Part shown: in pieces, positions 1 through 9,683 of the stretch
Layout of the letters: each line of letters begins with the position of its first letter
How positions within the stretch are numbered: position 1 is the stretch's first letter
DNA from: Glomus cerebriforme
Taxonomy: Eukaryota > Glomeromycota > Glomeromycetes > Glomerales > Glomeraceae
Reading direction: 5' to 3'
DNA length: 38,530 nucleotides
Assembly (NCBI GenBank): GCA_003550305.1
Contig: QKYT01000414.1
Span: 1-38,530, forward strand
Made by a program: the position numbers and the translations under genes
The notes under the pieces: model-generated
Told to the model about the DNA's origin: nothing
What the model saw: the letters and a program-made list of their open reading frames with translations, nothing else
The model's database searches: none

Positions 1-20
1 TAGTTAGTCATTTTGATTCA

Positions 21-165
21 TCACAGGTACAAGGTCGGGAAGTTTAGATAATGATTAAGGACAGTCATTGGTAACAAGTCTCCCTTATGAATCTTCTCTT
101 CGCGCGACAAGTTATGCTTTTCTGTTTTCAGAGGGTATATTCGTGATTTATCTTTCGTAATTATN
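21..165 (-). other. Possible coding scrap at the left edge
   Basis: On the minus strand a frame stays open for about 46 codons and ends at a TGA at 21-23. The segment is clearly less A+T-rich than what follows and has a varied amino-acid make-up (for example SREEKIHKGDLLPMTVL). I do not recognise the protein. Ambiguous N bases at about 165, 175, 186 and 199 block reading further upstream, so this may be the last exon of a gene whose start is lost or damaged. It could also be chance. No start codon or splice site was fixed. Confidence 0.25.
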
Positions 166-199
166 TATTCTTTTNAGAACTTCAANAATTATAATAAAN

Positions 200-850
200 T
201 CGATTAACTTGTCAAAAAAAAAAAAAAAATAATGATAATAATAATAAAGATGATAATATTTTTGAAGAACTAGTAAAGGATTATAATATTAAAAAACTTG
301 CAATAACTGATAAGGTTTCTTTTAATATATTGTGAATTTGTAAAATATTTATTGTATATAAATTAATATAATATACAACTAAGGTAACAATCAAAATTTT
401 ACAATTTATTTGCAATTTGTTTTTAATTTGTTTTCAAACTAATCAAATTTTTATTAGTAAATTAATATAAACTGAAATTATCAGTTCAATTTTAATCCAA
501 TTTTAATTTAACTATTTAATATATCTATTATAATTATTAGTTATTATAAAATTATTAGTTATTTTATTAGAACTTATTAATTAATAAAAAAAAATAGTCT
601 AATTAGTTTATTATTAATTTGATTATTGCATGAATAAGTAAATCAAATAATATTTATTTATTTATAATTATGTAATTGCAAATTTAATATGAGAATTATT
701 AAAAAGAGATAAAATATCTAAAATATTTCAAATATTTTTGATTTTCAATTCTTTTTTATAATAAATATTATAATGTTTATTATCCAGATACCTCAACCTT
801 ACATAGTGAATTATTATAATAGAATAAGAATAATTTGAATAAATAAATAA
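200..850. other. AT-rich stretch, no gene seen
   Basis: Very A+T-rich DNA with poly-A runs and TAAT/ATTA repeats. No frame of useful length and no family motif was seen. It probably belongs to the same decayed mobile-element zone as the Myb-like relic that follows. Confidence 0.6.
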
Positions 851-1195
851 TGCAAATACTTATTTAATTAAAGAATAAGCAGAAATGAAGAATATTGGAG
901 CTTAATAAATTGAAATCAAGTAGCATTTTGGAGAAGTATTGTAGAAAAAATTAATAAATGCTTTGGCATTCAATTTACTGGATTACAAACAAAAACAAAA
1001 TGGAAAAATTTACTATATAAATATTTGGTAAATATATTTTGCATTAATTAATACATTATTATTATATTTGTATTATTTTTTTTTTAATATTTTTTTTTAG
1101 AATTAAGTAATGTACAGGCTGAGAAATACAAGAGGTAAAAATATATGAAATGAATAAAAGTTTTTCAGATTATTTGATGAAGAATCATAGTGAAG
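851..1195 (+). pseudogene. Decayed Myb/SANT-like DNA-binding protein fragment
   Basis: From 881 one frame reads RNEEYWSLIN, a stop, then NQVAFWRSIVEKINKCFG and IQFTGLQTKTKWKNLLYKYL. Spaced Trp and Phe (YW, FW, KW) and the G-x-Q-x-K-x-K-W-x-N-L ending are typical of Myb/SANT-like (trihelix or MADF type) DNA-binding domains of mobile-element and host proteins. The reading stops at a plausible donor (GTAAAT at 1028), and a T-rich tract ends in TAG at 1100, giving a 73-nt intron. The following exon is degraded. In-frame stops occur before and inside the domain. One of them (TGA 911-913) sits where a sense codon is expected, so the copy should not make protein. Such domains bind DNA in transposon-encoded or domesticated factors; which applies here cannot be told. 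The domain call is by eye. Confidence 0.55.
1028..1100 (+). other. Probable intron in the Myb/SANT-like relic
   Basis: GTAAAT donor at 1028, a long pyrimidine tract and a TAG acceptor ending at 1100 (73 nt) follow directly on the end of the recognisable domain. The size matches the introns of the two spliced genes in this window. Confidence 0.4.
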
Positions 1196-1961
1196 ACTAA
1201 GTAATAAGAACTATTTTTACATTTATTTTTTAAAATCAATTTATTTTAAAATTAATATTAAAAGTTGATTACAAGCATAGTATAACAAATTAACAATATA
1301 GTAAATCATTTTAATAAAAAAGCCATTGCAAATATGATTTGAAAACTTATCAGTCTTTAATTAAAGAAATTGTTTACTGTAAAAAAAATTTTTTTTTTTT
1401 GAATTAAAGATATGGTTTTTATCTTTAGAATATAAAATAATTAATAAATATCTTGAATAATTTTTGAAAAAGTCATATTGAAGAAGGAATATCAATCTAT
1501 TTATACACATCCATTATAGTCCTACAGGAATCCTTCTCGAAACAGTATAAAAAAAAATTTTAATGGAGATAAATAAACTATATATATTGTATATAAAAAT
1601 ATATTAATTATAATGTAAAAAATCAGGTACGGACTAAAAAAATATCGGAGCATTAAATTCCGCACAATTCTAATGATCGTGTAATAATGGATATTATTAT
1701 ATAATAAGATTAAAATGTAAATTAATAAAATAAAAATAAAAAAATATATTATCATAATGAAAAAAGTTAAAGCATAAGGATTTAGTAATTAAAATAAATA
1801 ATATAATTAATGAAAAAAATAATTTAAATTTAAATGCATATATTCATATTAAGTACGTTGCTTATAAAAACTTAAATATAATAATAAACCAATACGTCAT
1901 TATTGCGGAGAATTATAACTTAACGTGTTTGTAGTCACAGTTTTATATAATATATATATTT
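1196..1961. other. AT-rich stretch, no gene seen
   Basis: A+T-rich DNA between the Myb-like relic and the end of the first HMG-box gene. A 77-codon minus frame at 1522-1755 is composed almost wholly of Ile, Leu, Tyr and Phe and is best explained by base composition. The last part forms the 3' flank of the minus-strand HMG gene. Confidence 0.6.
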
Positions 1962-2336
1962 TTAAGGACGTCTATTTGAGTTAATTACTTGGGAAAGTTG
2001 AATATAATCATTTTTTTGGAACATAGTACTCCTTCTCCATAAAGCACTAGCAACAATTCTAACAACATAATAATCTGTCTCCCCATTTCGAATTCTTGCC
2101 TCCTCTGAGACAACTATGACGAATAAATCGTAACCATTATAATCTCTTCGACGTGGTCGTCCAATATGGCGGCCCAAAAGATTACGAATTCTAGTTCTAC
2201 TCATAAAAGGGGGGAAGATGTTATTCGTATTAATAGTTCCAAGAAGATTGCGAGCACGACGTCTTCTATTAGAAAGATTGTTGCCAATAGAAATGGCGGA
2301 GTTGTTGTTGTTGTTGTTGTTTCTTTGTCTGCTCAT
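1962..2336 (-). CDS. Small divergent HMG-box (MATA_HMG-like) protein
   Basis: Intronless frame of 124 aa from an ATG at 2336 to TAA at 1962-1964. Residues 6-12 are a poly-Asn run from an AAC triplet repeat. Residues 23-64 are very Arg-rich and contain two related motifs (RARNLLGTI near 27-35, RIRNLLGRHI near 49-58). Residues 59-120 align with the HMG boxes of the other three proteins here: an RP start, the core V-A-S-A-L-W with Trp100 matching V-A-S-V-L-W in the 8859-9617 protein, and a Tyr/Leu-bearing third helix. The conserved closing P-x-Y-x-Y-x-P-K-K stretch is missing, because the protein stops right after the helix. HMG boxes bind and bend DNA in the nucleus. The box is strongly diverged (RPRRRDYNGYD replaces the usual RPPNSF), so it may be a rapidly evolving or failing copy. 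No clear TATA box was seen close upstream. Family assignment is by hand alignment. Confidence 0.6.
   Translation of the reverse strand: MSRQRNNNNNNNSAISIGNNLSNRRRRARNLLGTINTNNIFPPFMSRTRIRNLLGRHIGRPRRRDYNGYDLFVIVVSEEARIRNGETDYYVVRIVASALWRRSTMFQKNDYIQLSQVINSNRRP
2306..2323 (-). repeat. AAC triplet repeat coding poly-Asn
   Basis: Consecutive GTT triplets on the plus strand (AAC on the coding strand) encode the N-terminal Asn run of the small HMG-box protein. A tract of this kind can change length by slippage. Confidence 0.8.
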
Positions 2337-5230
2337 GATTTTAAAAGTATTGTTTCAAAGGGGAAGAAGGAGAATAGGGAAAACGTTAAATAACAAAGAA
2401 AAATTCGTTATTAAAAAAAAAAAAAAACTAAGCACCAAATATAGGAGGTACTGTACAGTATTTCAAAAAAAAAGGAATTTTTTTTTATTGTTTTTCGTTG
2501 TGAAAGTAGGATTATTTATAAGTAAACCATTGTTATAAATCATAATCACAATTGTTTAACGTAAATCATTAGTAATTGAAGATTGTTATTGGAAGTTTAT
2601 TTTACAATCATTGTTTAAAATTTCAAAATTAAATGCATGAGTTGGTGCGGCGGATCTTACGTACAATGAAAAATTGTCCACTGATTTGCGATAAAAGAAA
2701 TATATTTGCATTTTTTTATACACTACGTTTCAACTATGTTACGTGTTTATTAAGCATGGGAAGCTCCGAATATCCGAATATTGGGAAGCCCTTGTTCTAA
2801 TAAAAGAAGAGGAAATTAAATTGTAAATTGGTGATCAATTAATTTAATTGGTGTAATTGAGGAGATCAATCAACAACATGGAGAACTTTACACAATTTAA
2901 ACAATGAATGAATTAATGAACAAGTGTGCTACTTTAAGTTAAAATAGAAACAATTGAACGACATTCCTAAATCGTGTTTCAAACAATGGAACCCGCCAAC
3001 AATGACATTGGGTACACGCAATTTATTGTGAAACTACAATATCCTCCCGATTAATAAGGATTGGTTCTTTAAAATGTTGTATCTATTAAACTATTATCAT
3101 TTTACAATGTTTCGGAGGTCGGAATATCTTTAATCATTACGTTATCTAAGGAGACTTTGGATATTTTTATATATAATGTTATCGAGAAAGATTATGTACG
3201 ATTTATATTACGTGTATCATAAATTAGACAAATCATGAGTTCGGGTATTTATATTTTGGAAAGACAATTATTATTATTTGAAAATCTTAATTCCAAATAA
3301 ACTATAAACTAGTCAATCATTATTACAGTGTTGATCACACGTGAAACTGAACCAATAAAATTCAAATAATATTTCACTGCATAAAATCTCTAAGATCAGA
3401 CCATTTTTTTTTAGCTGCCACATTTTTATTGTAAAAAGGTACGTTAGTTTTATTGTATTGTTACAGTATAACACTGCTTAAGATATCCCTTTTTGAGAAT
3501 ATCCTCAGACTAGGTTTCGCACAAATTTCCTAGACCAGAGGTATTTAGACAATGTTAGACGGTAAATCGGAAGCTGTTTGAAGATTATTCATCCTAAAAT
3601 AGTTGAAAATAGATTTTTTTTAAATAGCTTTATTAAAATATATTTTTTATATTAAAACATATTCTGTTTTAGATTTTTTATACAAATCCATCATAAAGAT
3701 GAAATAGTTATAATTTATAATTTAATGGGATTCTTTAAATTAAATTTAAATCTTGCAGCATAGTGTAAAAAAAAAACTGATCAAAATTTGTTTAATTTTT
3801 ATTCTATTCTTTTTTTTTTAGGAAAATTATTTAAATATAACACAATCACCAAGGAAGGAATAATGTTGATCGACCGAAGAAGAATACTATTATACACTTA
3901 ACTGAAGGTAAGCGCTTAACTTGCTTCACTATGAGATTTTGATCTATCAGTTGTCTAAACTCTAGTCTAAACTCTACAATGTTCTAAATCTATTATGTTT
4001 TTACTTGTGATTAATTTTAATTTAGTTGCTCTGGAATATTTCAGCGTTTTGATATCTCAACATGATTGTCTGCTTTTTCCACAAAAATATTGAGGACTGC
4101 AGATTGGATGTTCAGTCAATAATTGGAAAGGATCGTGCTCAAATGAAAAAAAAGTAGGTTTCTCATTTGTGTTATAATACGGATCCTTTTATCTATGATA
4201 TCATATCATACACATCAGGACGAAATTACCTATGCTGGGTATCCTAAATACTAAAAAAAGAAATGTTAAAAATTTGATACATCAACGATAAAGATTTTTA
4301 TATAGTTGGATTTTTTTGGAGGGCTTGAAGGAGTGAATGATGAAGAAAATAGAATAAAATATCCAAAAAGAACAATTACATATTTTTATTTCTTCGAGAA
4401 AGCTTTAAGCATATATAGCTTAGAAATGGGTGATAGATGGGGGGGGGCTACACTAGTCATAGATTTAAATTTATTTTATATTTACTGTATATGTGTGAGC
4501 TACCACGGTTTTGAATAAATGGTACAAAAGCCAAATTAAATTATGAAAAACTAAAAAAGTTAAGGCGAGTTTAGATAAATACGATTCTTTCAATACAAAC
4601 ATTATATGATGATGATCTTCAATAACTTTTTTTCAACCAACCATGTGAATTTTTAGAGATTGAAATCACAATGTTTATTTATAGTTAATTTTTTTATCAA
4701 TAATTTTTTATATATAAAAATTATCCAAAAATGATTATTTATATACATGATTTAACACTCGTGAATTATTTTGAAAGGATCCTAATAAGGAACAATGTTA
4801 TATCTTGCAGTACCTGGCGGCCTACGTGTCTCCATCAAATATGGTTATATGAAAAGAAAAGAAATTGTCTGGTCTTTGAAACGTGATTTGTCCTCCAAGA
4901 AATTTGACATTATAATGTAATTTAAATTTCCTAAATTGATCTAGCAGCATAGATAACGATAATCCATCATCTCTGTGTGCTACTCTATATAGTAGTTATG
5001 TCCCCACCAAAGCATTTCTTATCAGCGAATTTCTTTATTTAGATAAATCCAAGTTTTTTGCAGTATCTTAATTATAAGCAAAGGAAAGTCACGCAAAATC
5101 AAATTTGAACCACGCTCGACAATTCTAAAAAAAAAAATAATTTATTGAATAAAAAATTATGTTGAATTATTAATTTTTTTTCGTTTTTTTTTGTTCTTTA
5201 ATTTTCTTCATTGTGAAATGTGAATTAGGG
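2337..5230. other. Intergenic stretch without a supported gene
   Basis: Holds the upstream region of the minus-strand HMG gene, several poly-A/T runs and a 12-bp palindrome (TACTGTACAGTA, 2449-2460). A 70-codon frame at 4306-4518 starts at TTG, and its product matches nothing I know. No RNA gene was recognised. Confidence 0.5.
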
Positions 5231-5253
5231 AAAATTTCGCGGCGCGAAATTTT
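5231..5253. repeat. GC-rich palindrome (11-bp arms, 1-nt centre)
   Basis: AAAATTTCGCG, one G, then CGCGAAATTTT form a perfect inverted repeat. Its CGCGGCGCG core stands out in this AT-rich region. It lies 12 bases before an 8-bp tandem repeat (TTGCGTTA type, 5266-5289). This looks like an end or internal mark of a non-autonomous mobile element. Confidence 0.7.
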
Positions 5254-5265
5254 TTATTGGCTACG

Positions 5266-5289
5266 TTGCGTTATTGCGTTACTGTGTTA
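5266..5289 (+). repeat. 8-bp tandem repeat, three units
   Basis: TTGCGTTA, TTGCGTTA, CTGTGTTA in direct succession. It sits just after the CGCG palindrome and may be part of the same repeat element. Confidence 0.65.
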
Positions 5290-8241
5290 CAACCCAAAAA
5301 TTTACCAAATTTATCATAAAATTAATAAAAATTTAAAAAGAAACTTAGACTTTATGTTGGAAAATTCTACATATGCAGAAGATACATAATATGAAAGAAC
5401 CGATTTTATCATGAAGCTAGTCATATAAGTAATAATTAATGCTTAATCCAAATTACGGTTTTAAAGGGTTGGAATTATAGCGTTTTTTTTTTTAAAAAAA
5501 AAAAAACAATTTTTAATGTTGAAATTGTGCAACACTCATTCATGAATGATTTGTTTTAAATAACCTTACTGCTCTTCGAACTACAATAATTCTAATCCTA
5601 AGTCCTAACTCTAATTATAAACAACCCTAACGCGTCTTTAAAAAGAAAATTTTCTTCTAAAATTTTGTATTTTTATTTATAATATAAAAAATATAATCAA
5701 ACTCATTTTATTTTTATAATGAAGCGGTCAGCTGTTGTAACAATATTTGTATCGGAAGATTCATTATATCAAAATTAGCGTTATAAGGCGAAAACGGCCG
5801 TGATGACCATATGTATGTGTAATATAAACATGAAACTCTTTTCTTTTTGAATATTTCTATTTTGAATGTATAACTTTCAGATAACATCTGCCTAAATCTC
5901 CCGAAAATTTTTAAATCATGGAACATTTTCGTATTAAACTCGGTTTTTTTAGGAACGGCATCTACTCATTAAGGCAATCATCTAAAGATTAAAGGGTTTT
6001 AACTACACTTATTAAAAAAACATTGATAATGATAATATAGGAAATTAAATAATGAATCATTTTAAAAGCATTAGATTTAGTGAAACAATTGATTCCTTGA
6101 AACATTGGAAACGATTGTTTCAAAAACATTGAATAGGTAAAATACCGTTCACGTTACCTTAAATGAAAGATGGATTTTACGGAATTTTAGAAATCGAAAA
6201 ATAGGTTTATTGTAATTTTATCTATAAAAAGGACTGGATATTGAGCAGAAGTAAATTAGATTTCAAAAAAAAAAAAATCCATCTTAATTTGAACGATTTG
6301 AACAAAAATTTAAAGGATACTAGTTTGAATAATTTTAATCAAAAAAATACACCCTTCTTTTCATGATAACGTCAAGAAGCTTTTCAAAAAGATCATGTGA
6401 TACTTGTTAAAAGAACGTGGCGGTCGTGACGCAGCTTCAAACTAACCACCATAAAAAAAAAAGTTAATTTTTTTTATATTTACATTAAAAATGAAATAAT
6501 ATGAATTCTTAAGAAATATACACATACGTATATACATGCATATATAATGATACGCAATAGTTGTAGTCAAATATATAATAATTATAATAATTATTTATTG
6601 AATTACAAAAAAAATATATATATATTTATATTTAGATGGCTAACCATTCTCGAGGTTTAAAAAAAAAAAGGAATTCAGAAAGGAAAAGTAACTATTATAA
6701 ATCGTTTCGTGTATGCGAATTTTTTTGCTACGCCAAAATGAGTTAGCACAAAATTTGTAAAATATTTCCGTTAACGCCAAAACATCTTTCATCTTTTTTC
6801 TCGTAAAACAAAATATTTTGGTAAATTGCATATATAATAACATTCAAATTACCACAAGGAGCATAATAATAAAATTTTTCATATTTACATATTAGGAAAT
6901 TCAACAATAAGTAAATGTGTACTTCTCAAATAACGATAAATTATGGAAAGACTATAATGACGAAGATCTTTATTAAATATGGTATTAGTAAAACTCTCTT
7001 TTTTAGATGTAAAGTTCAGTAAAAAAAAAAAATCGAGATTTTCTGATTTTTTTTTTTGTGATATGTTACTTCAGAAAAGTTTTAAACAAAAATTAATATT
7101 GTAATACAAGAAAAAATCACAATGTTCCCCAAAAAATTCTTGAAATATTAAATTTCTCATAATTTTCCCCAAAAAAATTTCTTTAATTATTAAATTTTTA
7201 TCATTTGTTTAACATCTTTTTTACCTTTAACAAGTAACCTTTTTCCGGATTTTTTTTTTTTTTTTAAAAAAAAACAATCTTAATTAATTTTTTTAAATTT
7301 CGAATTACAATGTTCAAACTTTTGAATCAGGATCCCGACTTTTCCCATTTTCTCCTCAATTTCGTTATTTGTTTGTTTATATGCCTTATCGTTAATCCTC
7401 TTTATGTCGTACAACGAGATTTATTTTTCTCTTTATATCTTCAAAATGAAATTCTTTAAAGGTGAATTTTTTTACGGGAAAGATGATCTTACTAGAAAAG
7501 ATTTAAGCTGTACAAACTTCTCTATACGTAACCATTGAAATAAAAATTAAACAAAAAAAACTAGATAAAAGGGTTGCATTGTATTTACAAAAAAAAAAGT
7601 TATATGTTGATTTACTTAAAGAACCTTTATTACATTCAACGAAGATAAGAGTGGATATTCATTCATTCATTCATAAAAAAAAAAAAAAAAATATTCCATC
7701 CATTATTAAAATTATCTTCAATGAACATATTTACAGAATGTATGAACGTTAAATGAATTCAGGTTTGAAGGTTTTAATATCGTTTAGCTTGTTGGTTTAC
7801 GTTTCGTTTCTATTTCTTTTTATTTTATTATTTTTTTTTATTTTTATTTTTTTTTTTTCAGTTCATTCATAAGTATATTGTAATTTATAACTTTTATTAA
7901 CCGTTTAATCATAGGTTAACAAATTGTGAACTGAGAATTCTTGTCATTTCCTTTAAACCAACGAACCCTCCGCAGTAAGGAAAATCTGGTTGGATGATTA
8001 AAATATTTTTATAATCAGAATTTTCCATTCGTAACAAACAATATTTAAGCTCAATTATGTAATAATATGTGCTATTATCAAATTATAATTATCATAATAA
8101 TTATCATAAAGTTAATGGCATGTATATATCTTAAAAAAAATCTTAATTTTATTATATTCTTAATTAGTTTGTTCATATTTAAGAATTAATAACCTCTACG
8201 GTCTAGAAAACATTCTCCTAATTTTTTTTTTAAATAAAATA

Positions 8242-8243
<2 letters not shown>
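5290..8243. other. Intergenic stretch without a supported gene
   Basis: AT-rich DNA with T-run/A-run palindromes (5483-5506 and 7250-7274) and an ATTC microsatellite near 7657-7674. Two minus-strand frames of 67-70 codons (5714-5926, 6640-6843) show no domain and are probably chance. Confidence 0.5.
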
Positions 8244-8274
<31 letters not shown>

Positions 8275-8318
8275 TATCTAGATAGATAAGTAGGAAACTA
8301 TCTAGATATTTTTTTTTT
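8244..8318. repeat. Perfect 21-bp hairpin preceded by T20
   Basis: T20 (8244-8263) is followed by A11 and TATCTAGATAG (8264-8285), a 12-nt loop (8286-8297), then CTATCTAGATA (8298-8308) and T10 (8309-8318). The arms pair perfectly over 21 bp. The structure lies about 540 bases beyond the stop of the minus-strand HMG gene. It may be a foldback element remnant, or a structure in a long 3' UTR. Function unknown. Confidence 0.8.
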
Positions 8319-8540
8319 ATATATATATAAAAAAATAAGATAAATAATAATATGTATAAAATTTGAAACTAATTGAATAAAAAAAAATAATAATAAACCG
8401 ATATTTTGATAAAGAAAAAAAAAAAGAATGATTTTTTTTTTTGTTATTAGGAGAAATTAAAAAATAGGGCAGAGGCCATTCTAATTCTTTTAGTTGATCT
8501 TAAATTCTTAATTGTTTTTTAATAAAAATAAAAAAAAAAT

Positions 8541-8860
8541 ACGAAAATTTCATCGATTAAAAATAAAAAAATTTTTTTTACCGGTTAAAATAAAAAATAT
8601 AAAAAAAAACACGAAAATTTACATGAAATTTTACCGGTTGAAATAAGAAATAAAAAAAAATACGAAAATGTTACCGGTTAAAATAAAAAAATATATATAA
8701 ACGAAAATTTTACCCGGTTTTTATCCGGTTAAAAAAAAAATTCACGAAATTTTTACTTTAAAAATCCACCCGGTTAAAAATAAAAAAAATAAAAAAATCA
8801 CGAAATTTTTACCGGTTAAAATAAAATTAGAAAAAAAAAAAAGAAATACGAAATTTTTTC
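8541..8860. repeat. Degenerate tandem repeat, about seven units
   Basis: A unit of about 40-70 bp recurs with starts at ACGAAA near 8541, 8611, 8662, 8701, 8744, 8800 and 8848. Typical content is ACGAAATTTT, then TACCGGTTAAAATAAAA and an A-rich spacer. Most units carry the palindrome ACCGGT or a close form. The array abuts the stop codon of the HMG gene (8859), so it lies in its 3' UTR or 3' flank. Confidence 0.8.
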
Positions 8861-9617
8861 AATAGGGATAAAAAAAACCTTGAGGATTAAAATCATCATC
8901 ATTGACGATAAATGTGGAAGGATTATAATATCCATCTAAAGGATTGAATGTAGGAAGAGCTGGATCCATAATGAAGGGGATATCGATTAAATTATTTAAT
9001 GGGGGGGAAGTTGAAGAGTCACTATCCCAATATTGATTGTTTGGGATTTCCAATTGGGAACCGTAAAGATCAAAATTGGATATTTGGTATTGATCTACAT
9101 TATCTACAATTATACTCATTGGCTCATTTTTTTGATTTTCTATATTTACGTCGGATACAGGATTTTGGGTCTTCCTAGGTCTCTTGGATCTCACTTCACG
9201 AATTTTGAAATCACACTTGGGTTTTTTTGGCGAGTATCTATAGCCAGGGTTTTCTAATAAATGTTTTTTCTTTATTTCTTCGGATAGTTCTTTGAATTTG
9301 TCTTTATGCGGTTTGGAAAGGCGGTTCCAAAGTACGGAAGCAACTTTACCCAAATAATTCTGATTTGACGTTAGGATTATGCGTTCACCTTCGTAATTAT
9401 ATGACATTTTTTTATGTGATGCGTAATCACGGACAACTGGTCTGAACAAAAAAAACGAGTTTGGGGGACGTGGAATTTTCCCATCGGCTCTTTTTCGTGA
9501 TGTCTGTATGAGAAAATTATTCGAGGCTATATAGGTTAAATAAACGATAAAGTCATTACTGAATTGTTCTACGAAACCATTTATGATTGCATTGACTTGC
9601 GAATTTGGCATTTTCAT
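8859..9617 (-). CDS. HMG-box (MATA_HMG-type) transcription factor
   Basis: Intronless frame of 252 aa starting at the ATG at 9617, with a second Met at residue 3. The HMG box covers about residues 48-134: the opening IPRPPNSFFLFR (48-59), the core VASVLW with Trp97, a charged third helix (KDKFKELSEEIKKKH), and the closing NPGYRYSPKKPK (about 123-134) typical of fungal mating-type-like MATA_HMG domains. A basic patch (RSKRPRKTQ, about 143-151) follows and could serve nuclear import. The C-terminal half is acidic and rich in Asn, Asp, Pro and aromatic residues, as in activation regions. The segment between the first helix and Trp97 is about nine residues longer than in the protein at 14348-15148. 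The expected role is sequence-specific DNA binding and transcription control in the nucleus. Target genes and any role in mating are unknown. A TATA-like TATAAAG lies 60-66 bases upstream. Confidence 0.9.
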   Translation of the reverse strand: MKMPNSQVNAIINGFVEQFSNDFIVYLTYIASNNFLIQTSRKRADGKIPRPPNSFFLFRPVVRDYASHKKMSYNYEGERIILTSNQNYLGKVASVLWNRLSKPHKDKFKELSEEIKKKHLLENPGYRYSPKKPKCDFKIREVRSKRPRKTQNPVSDVNIENQKNEPMSIIVDNVDQYQISNFDLYGSQLEIPNNQYWDSDSSTSPPLNNLIDIPFIMDPALPTFNPLDGYYNPSTFIVNDDDFNPQGFFYPY

Positions 9618-9676
9618 GTTTATAAAAAAAATTTATTCGAAATTAAAAGGACAAGAGTATATATATATATCAAGAT

Positions 9677-9683
9677 CTTTATA
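9677..9683 (-). promoter_or_regulatory. TATA-like box of the 8859-9617 HMG gene
   Basis: TATAAAG on the minus strand, 60-66 bases upstream of the ATG. The HMG genes at 14348 and 27693 have TATA-like boxes at comparable distances (about 68 and 80 bases). A longer TA-repeat nearby (9660-9670) is an alternative. Confidence 0.4.

Noticed and set aside
1522..1755. 77-codon minus frame
   Set aside because: Almost only Ile, Leu, Tyr and Phe. Explained by AT-rich composition.
2166..2538. Plus-strand frames opposite the small HMG gene
   Set aside because: Antisense shadows, with poly-Val and poly-Leu from the AAC repeat read backwards.
4306..4518. 70-codon plus frame
   Set aside because: Starts at TTG, no recognisable domain, no promoter or splice support.
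5595..5632. CCTAA/CCCTAA-like series resembling telomere repeat
   Set aside because: Units are irregular (CCTAAGTCCTAACTCTAA) with only one true CCCTAA, so not an interstitial telomere.
8541..8860. CRISPR-like spacing of repeats
   Set aside because: The units are degenerate, the spacers are A-rich low complexity and vary in length, and the genome is eukaryotic.
9033..9257. 74-codon plus frame
   Set aside because: Antisense shadow of the HMG gene at 8859-9617.
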